A stretch of 64,000 bases of DNA from Oscillospiraceae bacterium. GTDB lineage: Bacteria > Bacillota > Clostridia > Oscillospirales > Oscillospiraceae. Below, piece after piece: positions 26,212-34,930 of the stretch. Location: assembly GCA_910575695.1 (NCBI GenBank), contig CAJTGJ010000014.1:30484-94483 (forward strand), given 5' to 3'. Under the pieces are notes generated by a model that did no database searches, was not told the origin of the DNA, and saw only the letters and a program-made list of their open reading frames with translations. The translations under genes were made by a program, and so were the position numbers. The first letter of the stretch is position 1. Every line of letters begins with the position of its first letter.

Positions 26212-27057
26212 GTGGGAAGCGGAAACTGGATCGTGGACAACCTCAACTCCGCCCTGGGGATCTGGAACGGGAAGCTGGCAGAGATCTGGCAGCTCCTCAG
26301 TACCACCCCGGAGGAGTTCAAAGGCGGCGGAGTCTGGACGGTCATCCAAGGTATCAACGGCGCGCTCCAAGCCATCGGCTGCGCCCTGCTGGTGCTGTTC
26401 TTTGTGATGGGCATCGTCAAAACCTGCTCGAGTTTTACGGAATTAAAGAAGCCGGAGATGGTATTCAAGTGCTTTATCCGTTTTGTGCTGGCCCAGGCGG
26501 CGGTGACCCACGGCATGGAGCTGATGACGGCGCTCTTCAAGGTGGCACAGGGGATGATCTCCACCATCATGACGGCCTCCGGGCTGTCGGCGCTCACCGA
26601 TACCACCCTGCCCGCTGAGATGGTGACTATCATCGAGGACGTGGGCTTTTTGGAGAGCATCCCCCTCTGGGCCATTACCCTGCTGGGGTCGTTGTTTATT
26701 TGGGTGCTGTCCCTGATCATGATTTTAACCGTCTATTCCCGGTTTTTCAAGCTCTATCTCGCCACTGCCATCGCCCCCATCCCCATGGCCAGTTTTGCGG
26801 GACAGCCCTCCAGCAGTATTGGCGTGGCCTTTCTCAAGAGCTACGCCGCCATCTGTCTGGAGGGCTGTATCATCGTGTTAGCCTGTGTGATCTTCTCGGC
26901 CTTTGCCTCCACACCGCCCGCCATCGCGGACGATACCCTGGCGGCGGCCACCATCGTGTGGAACTATGTGGGGGAACTGATCTTCAATATGCTTGTCTTG
27001 GTGGGCTGCATCAAAATGAGCGATAGGCTGATCCGAGAGCTGATGGGGCTGGGATAA
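26212..27057 (+). CDS. VirB6/TrbL-like inner-membrane channel protein
   Basis: A 281-residue polytopic protein from GTG 26212 (AAGGAGG upstream). Six or so hydrophobic helices surround a conserved-looking loop (YSRFFKLYLATAIAPIPMASF) typical of VirB6-like proteins of Gram-positive ICEs. It would form the membrane pore of the T4SS. Confidence 0.8.
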   Translation: MGSGNWIVDNLNSALGIWNGKLAEIWQLLSTTPEEFKGGGVWTVIQGINGALQAIGCALLVLFFVMGIVKTCSSFTELKKPEMVFKCFIRFVLAQAAVTHGMELMTALFKVAQGMISTIMTASGLSALTDTTLPAEMVTIIEDVGFLESIPLWAITLLGSLFIWVLSLIMILTVYSRFFKLYLATAIAPIPMASFAGQPSSSIGVAFLKSYAAICLEGCIIVLACVIFSAFASTPPAIADDTLAAATIVWNYVGELIFNMLVLVGCIKMSDRLIRELMGLG

Positions 27058-27060
27058 CGC

Positions 27061-27396
27061 TTACCACAGGCCCTCGGTGTTGATGGCGTATTCGCCGGCG
27101 GCCCTGGCCTGCCGGACGCGATAGGCCAGCAGCTCCGCCATGGCCCGCTCCTCCCGCCAGTCCTCCAGAACGCCCCAAAGGCGGCGGAGCAGCGTCACCA
27201 CCCAGGACAGGGCGGCGAGGCCGACCAAAGCGAAAAAGATGCCGTCCGCCAGGGCCGTGTGGGCCTGATACCAGCCGTGGAACGCGGTGAGCATCAGGAC
27301 TGCGTAGAGAATGGGGATACCCAGCCGGAGCTTCAGGGCCAGACGGAACAGGATGGGCAGCAGAAACAGTCCTATACCTAAAATCATAAACATCAT
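27061..27396 (-). CDS. Small membrane protein, opposite strand
   Basis: A 111-residue protein with three hydrophobic segments (FLLPILFRLALKL, IPILYAVLMLTAF, IFFALVGLAALSWVV) and a cytosolic Arg/Glu-rich end. Function unknown. It has GAGGAGG upstream and its own promoter, and lies opposite to the T4SS genes, with its stop 4 bases from that of virB6. Confidence 0.65.
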   Translation of the reverse strand: MMFMILGIGLFLLPILFRLALKLRLGIPILYAVLMLTAFHGWYQAHTALADGIFFALVGLAALSWVVTLLRRLWGVLEDWREERAMAELLAYRVRQARAAGEYAINTEGLW

Positions 27397-27426
27397 TGCC
27401 GCAACCTCCTCTGAGTAGTTTGTGGC

Positions 27427-27455
27427 ATCTTACCATAGGCAGGTGGGCCTTGCAA
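27427..27455 (-). promoter_or_regulatory. Promoter for the small membrane protein
   Basis: Minus-strand TTGCAA (27455-27450), a 17-base spacer and TAAGAT (27432-27427) preceded by TGG. It is a good sigma-70-type promoter about 30 bases from the start codon. Confidence 0.6.
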
Positions 27456-27496
27456 CGGTCTGTCTGCCGATTCTTTCATTTCGGAGGTGATCACCC

Positions 27497-27850
27497 ATAG
27501 AAGTCCGCATCAACAAAGAAGTCCGGGACTATCAGGAAAGCCTGTTCTTCGGGCTGTCCCTGCGGCAGTTCCTGTTCGCCCTGCTGGCCGTCCTGGTGGC
27601 GGTCGGGCTGTACTTCGGCCTGCGCAACGTGGTGGGCAGCGGGGAGATCGGCTGGATCTGCGTCCTGGCCGCCTTCCCCTTCGCCCTCTGTGGCTTTTTC
27701 ACTTACAACGGCATGACCTTTGAGAAATTTCTCCTCGCCGTCATCCGCTCGGAGTTGCTGTACCCCAGAAAACTGGTGTTCCGGGCGGAAAATCTGTATG
27801 CCCAGGCGATGGAGCATTCCACAGTAAAGGAGGCTTTACGGCTTGATTAA
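27497..27850 (+). CDS. prgI: PrgI-family T4SS protein; AUA start
   Basis: About 117 residues with the PrgI layout: an N-terminal EVRINKEVRDYQES followed by two membrane helices (FLFALLAVLVAVGLYFGL, WICVLAAFPFALCGFF). PrgI proteins are VirB3-like partners of VirB4. The frame opens only three codons after a TGA (27488-27490): TCA CCC ATA GAA. The next candidates are far inside the protein, so ATA 27497, 10 bases after GGAGG, is the only start that gives the conserved N-terminus. Confidence 0.82.
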   Translation: MEVRINKEVRDYQESLFFGLSLRQFLFALLAVLVAVGLYFGLRNVVGSGEIGWICVLAAFPFALCGFFTYNGMTFEKFLLAVIRSELLYPRKLVFRAENLYAQAMEHSTVKEALRLD

Positions 27851-30179
27851 AACCTTACAAAATACGCTGAAGCAGGATCGGGAGGGCTTTGTCCTTCCCA
27901 AGTCCGTGCAGGACGCCATCCCCATCCGCCGCCTCTGGCCGGATGGGATTTTCCAATTCGGGAGCAAATTCTCCAAGACCATCCGCTTCTCGGATATCAA
28001 CTATGCGATTGCTTCAAAAGAAGATAAAACGTCCATGTTCCTGGGCTATTCAGAATTGCTCAACGCCCTGGACACCGGCTCCACCACCAAGCTCACCATC
28101 AACAACAAGCGGCTCAACCGCCAGGACTTCGAGCAGAAGATCCTCCTGCCCCGTCAGGACGATTACCTGGACGGCTACCGGGCGGAGTACAACGCCATGC
28201 TCATGGACAAAGTCACCGACAGCTCCAATAGTGTGGTGCAGGAGCGGTACATTACCCTCTCCGTCCACCGCAAGACCGTAGAGGAGGCACGCACCTTCTT
28301 CGACCGGGTGACGGCGGATGTGACCACCCGTCTGAGCCACCTGGACGCCCACAGCGAGGAGCTGGATGCGGTGGAACGGCTCCGGGTGCTGCATGACTTC
28401 TACCGCACCGGCGAGGAAACGGAGTTCCATGTGGATCTCCGGGAGCTTATGCGGAAGGGCCACAGCTTCAAGGACACCATCTGCCCGGACAGCCTGGAAT
28501 TTAAGAAGGACCACTTCATCATGGGCAACAAGTATGGCCGGGTGCTGTTCCTCAAAGAGTACGCCAGCTACATCAAGGACAGCATGGTCTCCGAGCTGAC
28601 GGCCCTGAACCGCACCATGATGCTGTCCATTGACGTGATCCCCGTCCCTACGGACGAGGCCGTCCGGGAAATGCAGAACCGGCTACTCGGTGTCGAGACA
28701 AACGTCACCAACTGGCAGCGGCGGCAGAACAGCAACAACAATTTCTCCGCTGTTGTCCCCTACGATCTGGAACAGCAGCGGAAGGAAACCAGGGAGATGC
28801 TGGACGATCTCACCACCCGTGACCAGCGGATGATGTTCGCCGTGGTCACGTTGGTACATCTGGCGGACAGCAAAGAGGAACTGGACAGCGACACGGACGC
28901 CCTCCAGTCCGCCGCCCGGAAGCATCTGTGCCAGCTCTCCACCCTGAACTGGCAGCAGTCGGACGGGCTGGTGACGGCGCTCCCCCTGGGCCTGCGGCGG
29001 ATCGACGCCCTGCGGACGCTGACCACCGAGGCGCTGGCCGTCCTCATGCCCTTCAAGGCCCAGGAGGTGCGGGACCAGGGCGGGGTGTATTACGGGCAAA
29101 ACGTCATCAGCAAGAACCTCATCATCGCCAACCGGAAGGAACTGCTCAACGGCAACGGCTTCGTCCTCGGCGTGTCTGGCTCCGGCAAGTCCTTCACCGC
29201 CAAGCGGGAGATGGTCAATCTGGCCCTCTCCACAGACGATGACATCATTGTCATAGATCCCGAGTCCGAGTACCGGCCCCTCATCGAAGGGCTGGGCGGC
29301 GAAGTGGTGAATATCTCCGCTACCTCCCCCAACCACATCAACGCCATGGACATGGAGCAGGGCTACGGGGACGGAGAAAATCCTGTCGTGCTGAAGTCCG
29401 AGTTCCTGCTGTCCCTGTGTGAGCAGCTCATGGGGGACCGGCTGCTGTCCGCCAAGGAGAAATCCATCATCGACCGCTGCACCGCCAGCGTCTACCACAG
29501 CTACATCAAGGGCGGCTACCAGGGCAAAGCCCCTACCCTCCAGGACTTCCACGCCGAACTGCTCCGCCAGTCCGAGCCGGAGGCGCGGGACGTGGCCCTG
29601 GCGATAGAACTGTTCACCGAGGGCAGCCTCAACACCTTCGCCAAGCCCACCAACGTGGACACGGACGCCAGAATCCTCTGCTACGACATCCGGGATCTGG
29701 GCAAGCAGCTCCTTCCCGTTGGTATGCTGGTAGTGCTGGACAGCGTGTTCAACCGGGTCATCCGCAACCGGGCACTGGGCCGGAACACCTGGGTCTATAT
29801 CGATGAAATCTACCTTCTTTTCCAGCACGAATACAGCGCTAATTTCCTGTTTACCCTCTGGAAACGTGTCAGAAAGTACGGGGCCTGCTGTACCGGCCTC
29901 ACTCAAAACGTGGACGATCTGCTCCAGTCCCACACCGCCCGGACCATGCTGGCCAACAGCGAGTTCCTGGTCATGCTGAACCAGGCGGCCACAGACCGGG
30001 CGGAGCTGGCGCGGCTGCTGAACATCTCGGACAACCAGCTCTCCTACATCACCAACGTGGACTTCGGGCGCGGCCTCATCAAGTGCGGCAGCGCCATCGT
30101 GCCGTTTATGGACAATTTCCCCAAGAACCGGCTCTACCGCTTGATGACCACCAAGCTGAGTGAGACCAACGTTGCCTGA
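27843..30179 (+). CDS. virB4: VirB4/TraE-type conjugation ATPase
   Basis: A 778-residue ATPase starting at TTG 27843 (AAGGAGG upstream, overlapping prgI). Walker A is GVSGSGKSFTAKRE near residue 443; Walker B is VYIDEIYLLF near 650; a CTGLTQNVDDLL segment follows. VirB4 powers assembly and transport of the T4SS. No frameshift is seen over the full length. Confidence 0.93.
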   Translation: MIKTLQNTLKQDREGFVLPKSVQDAIPIRRLWPDGIFQFGSKFSKTIRFSDINYAIASKEDKTSMFLGYSELLNALDTGSTTKLTINNKRLNRQDFEQKILLPRQDDYLDGYRAEYNAMLMDKVTDSSNSVVQERYITLSVHRKTVEEARTFFDRVTADVTTRLSHLDAHSEELDAVERLRVLHDFYRTGEETEFHVDLRELMRKGHSFKDTICPDSLEFKKDHFIMGNKYGRVLFLKEYASYIKDSMVSELTALNRTMMLSIDVIPVPTDEAVREMQNRLLGVETNVTNWQRRQNSNNNFSAVVPYDLEQQRKETREMLDDLTTRDQRMMFAVVTLVHLADSKEELDSDTDALQSAARKHLCQLSTLNWQQSDGLVTALPLGLRRIDALRTLTTEALAVLMPFKAQEVRDQGGVYYGQNVISKNLIIANRKELLNGNGFVLGVSGSGKSFTAKREMVNLALSTDDDIIVIDPESEYRPLIEGLGGEVVNISATSPNHINAMDMEQGYGDGENPVVLKSEFLLSLCEQLMGDRLLSAKEKSIIDRCTASVYHSYIKGGYQGKAPTLQDFHAELLRQSEPEARDVALAIELFTEGSLNTFAKPTNVDTDARILCYDIRDLGKQLLPVGMLVVLDSVFNRVIRNRALGRNTWVYIDEIYLLFQHEYSANFLFTLWKRVRKYGACCTGLTQNVDDLLQSHTARTMLANSEFLVMLNQAATDRAELARLLNISDNQLSYITNVDFGRGLIKCGSAIVPFMDNFPKNRLYRLMTTKLSETNVA

Positions 30180-30189
30180 ATTTCCGGTT

Positions 30190-30762
30190 TTATTTTCTGT
30201 TATTCGTATGCCAGGGACACCAAATCATGTGGTCGTCCACCATCCCGACAGCCTGCATAAACGAATAGACAATGGTGGACCCCACAAATTTGAAGCCCCG
30301 CTTTTTCAAGTCCTTGCTGATCTGATCGGACAACGGGGTGGATGTAGGAAGCTCCGCCATGCTGTGTGGGGCGTTGATGATAGGTGTGTGATTGACATAG
30401 GCCCAGATGAATCGGTCGAAACTGCCGTATTCTTTTTGAATTTCAAGGAATGCTTTTGCGTTGCCAATAGCTGCGTTGATCTTGCCCCGGTGTCGGATAA
30501 TCCCGGTGTTCGCCATAAGGGCTTCGATCTTTGCGTCATCATACAGCGCGACCTTTGGGGGATCGAAGTTGTCAAAAGCAGCGCAAAAGGCTTCCCGCTT
30601 TTTCAGCACCGTGATCCATGCCAGTCCGGCCTGCATCCCCTCCAGGATCAGCATTTCAAACAGTTTATTGTCATCGTGGAGGGGCTGGCCCCATTCGTTG
30701 TCGTGGTAGTCAATATATATCTGGTCGGGGCCGGCCCATTCACATCTGTATACCTGTTCCAT
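30190..30762 (-). CDS. tag: DNA-3-methyladenine glycosylase I
   Basis: A 190-residue Tag enzyme. It has the zinc ligands of the family (Cys7 in VYRCEWAG, the His of DYHDNEWG, and the His and Cys of DDHMIWCPWH) and the base-pocket segment EGMQAGLAWITVLKKR. It excises 3-methyladenine. Encoded opposite to the T4SS genes with its own promoter, it looks like inserted cargo. GGAGG precedes the ATG at 30762. Confidence 0.92.
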   Translation of the reverse strand: MEQVYRCEWAGPDQIYIDYHDNEWGQPLHDDNKLFEMLILEGMQAGLAWITVLKKREAFCAAFDNFDPPKVALYDDAKIEALMANTGIIRHRGKINAAIGNAKAFLEIQKEYGSFDRFIWAYVNHTPIINAPHSMAELPTSTPLSDQISKDLKKRGFKFVGSTIVYSFMQAVGMVDDHMIWCPWHTNNRK

Positions 30763-30785
30763 TGACGCTCCCTCCTTTGGAGGAC

Positions 30786-30814
30786 AGTGTACCATAAAAT
30801 GGCGGAAAACGCAA
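30786..30814 (-). promoter_or_regulatory. Promoter for tag
   Basis: Minus-strand TTGCGT (30814-30809), a 17-base spacer and TACACT (30791-30786), about 24 bases upstream of the start. Confidence 0.55.
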
Positions 30815-30831
30815 AAGTGAGGTGAGAGAGT

Positions 30832-33156
30832 ATCGCAAAAATCAAAGAAAAACGCACAGTAAAGGGCAGATTGAAGGAAAAAGTCAAGGCCGCGCCCAAG
30901 GTACTTGTCCGCCGTGGGCTGGACGATGGTACGGAACGCCTGCGGGGCCAACTCCGGGAAACCGCCCAGCGGGGGCAGGCCAGCGACTACGGCGGCGACC
31001 GGATCGAGGACACCGCCGCCCGTGTAGCCTATCAGGCGCGGCGTGGGGTGGAATCTCTTCTGAAGAAGAAAAAGTCCGCCAAGGGCCAGGAGCAGACTGA
31101 AGGATCGCGCACCACCGCAGACCAACTCACACAGGAGATCCCGGCAGATCCACCGCCGCCAGAAGTCCCGGCAGAGCAGCCTTCACCCCATGACCCGATT
31201 CCACGGGAACGCCCCCGGATCAAAACATGGGAAGCTGTTTCTACCAGGGAGGGCGGCGCCGGCGCTGGGCCATCCCCTGGGGAGCGGATGAAGCAGGGGC
31301 AGATCAAAACCAGGGAGTCCGCTGTACATGATGATCCCCGCCCGGATGTTTCGCCCGCGCCGCAGACCGGATCGGGGGCGCCCCAGATTAGGACGAGAGA
31401 AAGCACTGCCCGTGAAATCCCCGCTGATGCGGGATCGGCCCCGCAGGTAAGATCGGAGCTGCCGAAGATCAAGACGAGGAGCGCTGTCACCAGCGCCCCC
31501 TCTGGCGGCAGTACCGCTCCTCCTGCTGACCATAGGCCGGGGACGCCTGATCGGCTGTCCATCAAGACCAGAGAAGCCTGCATTCAAAGTCAACCTGTAC
31601 CAGAGCAGCCGCCCCAGGCGCTCGTGCAGGGCGGGCAGGAGTTTGTGCGGGAGCGTGGCCGTGCCGCAGCCATGAAGCGGGCAGAGGGCCAGCGGATGGT
31701 GAATGGTGGGGAGACTGCATCCCCTCCCGCTCCAAGCCAGCGCAGGTACGCTGGTGGGCAGGGCCGGCGCACCTCGGTCCAGGCTGTGCGCAGGCCGCCA
31801 AGTCCGGGAGAACCGGACACCCGGCCTGTGCGGGATGGTGGACGGACGATCATCAAAACGGCCCGCTCCGGGCGAAAGACCACAGAACGCACCGCCCGCC
31901 AGACTATCAAGACCGCGGAACGCTCCTCCAGAAAGGTCATCAAAACCACCCAGCGGACGGCGAAAACTGCCCAGCAGACGGTCAAGACCGCCCAGAGATC
32001 CGCCCAGGCCACCGTAAAGGCCACCCAGCGGGCCGTACAGACCGCCCGTGCCACGGCAAAAGCGGCGGCGGTCACCGCCAAGGCCACGGCGAAAGCCACC
32101 GTGGCGGCGATAAAAGCGGCCATTGCGGCCATGCAGGAGCTGATCGCCGCCATCGCTGCCGGGGGCTGGGTGGTGATCGTGGTGGTGCTGGTGATCTGCA
32201 TGATCGGATTGCTCATCGCCTCGCCCTTCGGCATCTTCTTCTCGGACGGCGGCGGCTCCCCGGACGCGGCGTCCCCCACTGCGGTGATCGCCCAGATCAA
32301 CAGCGAGTATGCGGACAGGCTGTCCAGCCTCCAGACCGGTGGGACCTATGACCGGGTGGAGATCCAAGGCGGCCCACCTTCCTGGGCAGATGTGTTCGCT
32401 GTGTTCGCCGCCAAGACTGCCGGAGGGGCGGACGGAGCGCAGGTGTCCGTCCTGGACACGGATACAGTGGAGAAACTGCGGACGGTGTTCTGGGATATGA
32501 CCAAGATCACCACGGCGGAGTCGGAGGTAGAGCATCCCGCCGAGGGCGACACCGCCGCCTGTACGGAGAAGGTGCTGACCATCACGGTTACGCCCAGGAC
32601 GCCGGACGATATGCGGGTGTTTTATGCGTTCACGGATCAGCAGAACGCCGCCCTGGACGAGCTGCTGGCAGCGGCCACCCGTGATATGTGGAATACCCTC
32701 CTCTACGGCTCCAGCGGCGAGATCGTGGCCGTGGCGCTGTCCCAGGTGGGCAATGTGGGTGGCCAGCCCTACTGGAGCTGGTACGGTTTCAACAGCCGGG
32801 TTGAGTGGTGCGCCTGTTTCGTGAGCTGGTGCGCCAACGAGTGCGGCTACATTGACGCTGGAGTGATTCCCAAGTTCGCCGGCTGCACAGGCGGCTCTAA
32901 TTGGTTTAAAGACCGGGGCCAGTGGCAGGATGGCGACTATGAGCCACGTCCCGGAGACCTGATATTTTTTGACTGGAACAATAAAGGCGGCTCCGGGCCG
33001 CAGGACGATGTGCCGGACCATGTGGGCATCGTGGAGCGGGTGGAGAATGGCGTGGTCTACACCGTGGAGGGCAACTCCGGCGATAGCTGCCGCCAGAACA
33101 CCTATAGCGTGGGCCATTATGAGATCTGGGGCTATGGCTGTCCCATTTACAACTAA
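30832..33156 (+). CDS. VirB1-like CHAP-domain peptidoglycan hydrolase with repeat-rich N-terminus; apparent AUC start
   Basis: About 774 residues. The N-terminal 300 are hydrophilic and carry four IKTRE-type repeats (QIKTRESA, QIRTREST, KIKTRSAV, SIKTREAC). Residues about 335-425 are an Ala/Thr/Lys helix with repeated IKTAxR/VKTAQR units. One membrane helix (WVVIVVVLVICMIGLLIA) follows, then an extracellular CHAP amidase domain with catalytic Cys (VEWCACFVSWC) and His (VPDHVGIVERV). It would open the cell wall for the channel. After the TGA at 30823 the only starts are ATC 30832 (9 bases after GAGG) or TTG 30871. Confidence 0.85.
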   Translation: MAKIKEKRTVKGRLKEKVKAAPKVLVRRGLDDGTERLRGQLRETAQRGQASDYGGDRIEDTAARVAYQARRGVESLLKKKKSAKGQEQTEGSRTTADQLTQEIPADPPPPEVPAEQPSPHDPIPRERPRIKTWEAVSTREGGAGAGPSPGERMKQGQIKTRESAVHDDPRPDVSPAPQTGSGAPQIRTRESTAREIPADAGSAPQVRSELPKIKTRSAVTSAPSGGSTAPPADHRPGTPDRLSIKTREACIQSQPVPEQPPQALVQGGQEFVRERGRAAAMKRAEGQRMVNGGETASPPAPSQRRYAGGQGRRTSVQAVRRPPSPGEPDTRPVRDGGRTIIKTARSGRKTTERTARQTIKTAERSSRKVIKTTQRTAKTAQQTVKTAQRSAQATVKATQRAVQTARATAKAAAVTAKATAKATVAAIKAAIAAMQELIAAIAAGGWVVIVVVLVICMIGLLIASPFGIFFSDGGGSPDAASPTAVIAQINSEYADRLSSLQTGGTYDRVEIQGGPPSWADVFAVFAAKTAGGADGAQVSVLDTDTVEKLRTVFWDMTKITTAESEVEHPAEGDTAACTEKVLTITVTPRTPDDMRVFYAFTDQQNAALDELLAAATRDMWNTLLYGSSGEIVAVALSQVGNVGGQPYWSWYGFNSRVEWCACFVSWCANECGYIDAGVIPKFAGCTGGSNWFKDRGQWQDGDYEPRPGDLIFFDWNNKGGSGPQDDVPDHVGIVERVENGVVYTVEGNSGDSCRQNTYSVGHYEIWGYGCPIYN

Positions 33157-33178
33157 ACAGCAAAATCCTATCAATCGC

Positions 33179-33209
33179 AAGCGGCGGAGAAGCAGTTTCT
33201 CCGCCGCTT
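33179..33209 (+). terminator. Hairpin ending the transfer operon
   Basis: A perfect 13-bp stem (AAGCGGCGGAGAA with its complement, 5-base loop). There is no T-tract after it, so it may only attenuate or protect the mRNA before the next gene. Confidence 0.55.
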
Positions 33210-33234
33210 AACTATTATAAAGGAGCAAAATATT

Positions 33235-34113
33235 ATGGCAGTTTTTAGAGTAGAACGCACCCAGAATTACACCGTCATGAGCAATTACCACCTGCGGGAT
33301 AAGACCATCTCCTTCAAGGCAAAGGGCCTGCTGTCCCTGATGCTTAGTCTCCCGGAAGATTGGGATTATACCTTGGTCGGCCTCACCCGCATCAGCTTGG
33401 AGGGCAAGGACGCTATCCGGGCCGCCGTGGTGGAGCTGGAGAAAGCCGGGTATGTCACCCGCTCCCGTGTGAGAAATGAAAAAGGTCATCTGCAAGGGAC
33501 TGAGTACGTTATCCGGGAACGGCCTGTTTTTTCGGCCCAGCCTGCGTTGGAGGAACCTGCGTCGGAAAATCCAACGTTGGAGGACACAACGCAATTAAAT
33601 AGAGATAAAAACAAAATAACTGATTCACAAATTACGGAATCATTTCCCTTCCCTTCATCCCTTCCCGCAGCCACCGCCCCTACTACGGCACAACAGCCGG
33701 AAGCGAAGGAAAGGAACCGGAGCAGGCGCGGCAGTATGAGCAAAGGCGAGATGGACACCTATCGGGGGCTGATCCGGGAGAACATCGGCTATGACGATTT
33801 CGTGCGGGAGCATCCCTATGACGCCGCACAGTTGGACGAGATGGTGGAGCTGATGGTGGAGGCGGTCTGCTCCAGAAAGAAAAATATCCGGGTGGCAGGG
33901 AACGACTTCCCCCAGGCAGTGGTGAAGTCCCGGCTGCTGAAGCTGGACGGAGAACATATCCGCTTCGTGTTCGACTGCCTCCGTGAGAACACCACCCAGG
34001 TGCGGAACATGAAGCAGTACCTGCTGACCGTGCTTTACAACGCCCCGGCCACGATTGAGAACCACTACGCCGCCCAGGTCAACCATGACCTCTACGGCGG
34101 GGAGGCGGCATAG
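33235..34113 (+). CDS. Replication-initiator-like HTH protein with DUF6017-like C-terminus
   Basis: A 292-residue protein. Residues 1-95 form a winged-helix region (LRDKTISFKAKGLLSLMLSL, SLEGKDAIRAAVVELEKAGY) like RepA/DnaD-type proteins of Gram-positive elements. A Ser/Pro/Thr linker leads to a C-terminal domain (TYRGLIRENIGYDDFVREH) resembling DUF6017. It may start replication of the excised circle; the role is inferred. AAAGGAG precedes the ATG. Confidence 0.7.
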   Translation: MAVFRVERTQNYTVMSNYHLRDKTISFKAKGLLSLMLSLPEDWDYTLVGLTRISLEGKDAIRAAVVELEKAGYVTRSRVRNEKGHLQGTEYVIRERPVFSAQPALEEPASENPTLEDTTQLNRDKNKITDSQITESFPFPSSLPAATAPTTAQQPEAKERNRSRRGSMSKGEMDTYRGLIRENIGYDDFVREHPYDAAQLDEMVELMVEAVCSRKKNIRVAGNDFPQAVVKSRLLKLDGEHIRFVFDCLRENTTQVRNMKQYLLTVLYNAPATIENHYAAQVNHDLYGGEAA

Positions 34114-34120
34114 AGGCAGA

Positions 34121-34151
34121 AACAGCGCCCTGCCGCTGACAAGGCGCTGTT
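34121..34151. terminator. Bidirectional terminator between convergent genes
   Basis: AACAGCGCC pairs with GGCGCTGTT across a 13-base loop, between the stops of the 33235 gene and the minus-strand XRE gene at 34153. Confidence 0.5.
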
Positions 34152-34152
34152 C

Positions 34153-34413
34153 TCATTTCGTTGGGGGCAGGGTGGCGTTCAGCAGATCTCCCGCTCGGAC
34201 GCCAAGAGCATCCGCAATGTTGTATAGCACTTCGAGGGAAAAGGGCCGCACGATGTTGGGGGCCTCAATGGAACTCAGATGGGAACGGCTGATCTTCGCC
34301 TTCTCTGCCAGCTTTTCCTGGGACATCCCTTGCATTTTTCGCAGGCTGGCGATCATCAGGCCAAGTTCGATGAACCTGTCCCGATTGCTGAATTCCACTT
34401 CCTTCTTGCTCAT
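34153..34413 (-). CDS. XRE-family HTH regulator
   Basis: An 86-residue protein with a typical XRE helix-turn-helix (LRKMQGMSQEKLAEKAKISRSHLSSIE). ATG 34413 follows AGGGGG at about 9 bases; a start at 34422 is possible. It is divergent from the promoter at 34492, which it may control. Confidence 0.75.
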   Translation of the reverse strand: MSKKEVEFSNRDRFIELGLMIASLRKMQGMSQEKLAEKAKISRSHLSSIEAPNIVRPFSLEVLYNIADALGVRAGDLLNATLPPTK

Positions 34414-34491
34414 CCACGGCATCCCCCTGTGATTAGGATGCCTTTATTATAAAATTTTTGCGCTTTGTTATCCGCTCTTATAGTTGAGCTA

Positions 34492-34520
34492 TTGACTAAT
34501 ATATTGAGCAAATGTATAAT
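34492..34520 (+). promoter_or_regulatory. Near-consensus sigma-70 promoter
   Basis: TTGACT (34492-34497), a 17-base spacer and TATAAT (34515-34520). A TTGAGC repeat occurs in and just before it (34484 and 34504), possibly an operator for the divergent XRE gene. No good gene starts downstream before the hairpin at 34619. Confidence 0.7.
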
Positions 34521-34526
34521 ATACAA

Positions 34527-34656
34527 GTCTTACATACACAGAGCGGAAAACGAAATCCTCGGTTTGGTGCCGGAGGATCAGGAGCAGAATAGAAAACAGA
34601 GGCCGGAGCGGTAACTGCAAAATCCTCCCGTGCCGCTTGGCATGGGAGGATTTTTA
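34527..34656 (+). ncRNA. Candidate about 130-nt small RNA
   Basis: The promoter at 34492 and the strong terminator at 34619-34655 delimit a short transcript with no well-supported ORF. The only coding-like stretch is an open frame without a start codon or Shine-Dalgarno that ends RKQRPER, so a decayed gene end is the alternative. No known RNA family is recognised. Confidence 0.4.
34619..34655. terminator. Strong intrinsic terminator
   Basis: A 16-bp stem (AAAATCCTCCC and its complement, inner GTGCC/GGCAT, GCTT loop) followed by T-rich DNA. It overlaps the end of the minus-strand XRE gene and probably works in both directions. Confidence 0.75.
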
Positions 34657-34911
34657 ATGCTCATTCTCATCAGGATCGAGTCCGTGAAAAAAGTCATCAT
34701 ATGGGCATCCGTAGATCTTCCTTAATTCTATCAAAACACTGGCACGTATGTTCAGCTCGCCAGCCTCATATTTGGCGTAGGTAGTTCTCCCAATATCACA
34801 TCCCCGCCGTTGTAACTCCGCACATAGCTTTTCCTGCGATATATGACGGCTTTTGCGGAGCCTTCTTAAATTGTCGCCCATATTTCTATCACGCCTGATT
34901 TTCTGCTCCAT
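34654..34911 (-). CDS. XRE-family HTH regulator
   Basis: About 85 residues (from ATG 34911; GTG 34923 is possible). The HTH is LRRLRKSRHISQEKLCAELQ, followed by DIGRTTYAKYEAGELNI. It is divergent from the gene at 35041, and the intervening promoter carries repeated CAGTAT boxes, suggesting auto- and cross-repression. Confidence 0.75.
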   Translation of the reverse strand: MEQKIRRDRNMGDNLRRLRKSRHISQEKLCAELQRRGCDIGRTTYAKYEAGELNIRASVLIELRKIYGCPYDDFFHGLDPDENEH

Positions 34912-34930
34912 ATGCCGCCCCACTATTTTC

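Noticed and set aside
28683..29933. Minus-strand open frame of about 416 codons opposite virB4
   Set aside because: Antisense shadow of a well-supported ATPase gene; no start signal and no recognisable motif.
31183..33180. Very long minus-strand open frame (over 600 codons) opposite the hydrolase gene
   Set aside because: It mirrors the GC-rich repeat coding strand, has no Shine-Dalgarno, and its product is low-complexity Gly/Arg/His without domain features.
34512..34590. Short ORF (about 24 codons) just after the promoter at 34492
   Set aside because: The ATG overlaps the -10 region and lacks a Shine-Dalgarno, so it cannot be translated from that promoter.
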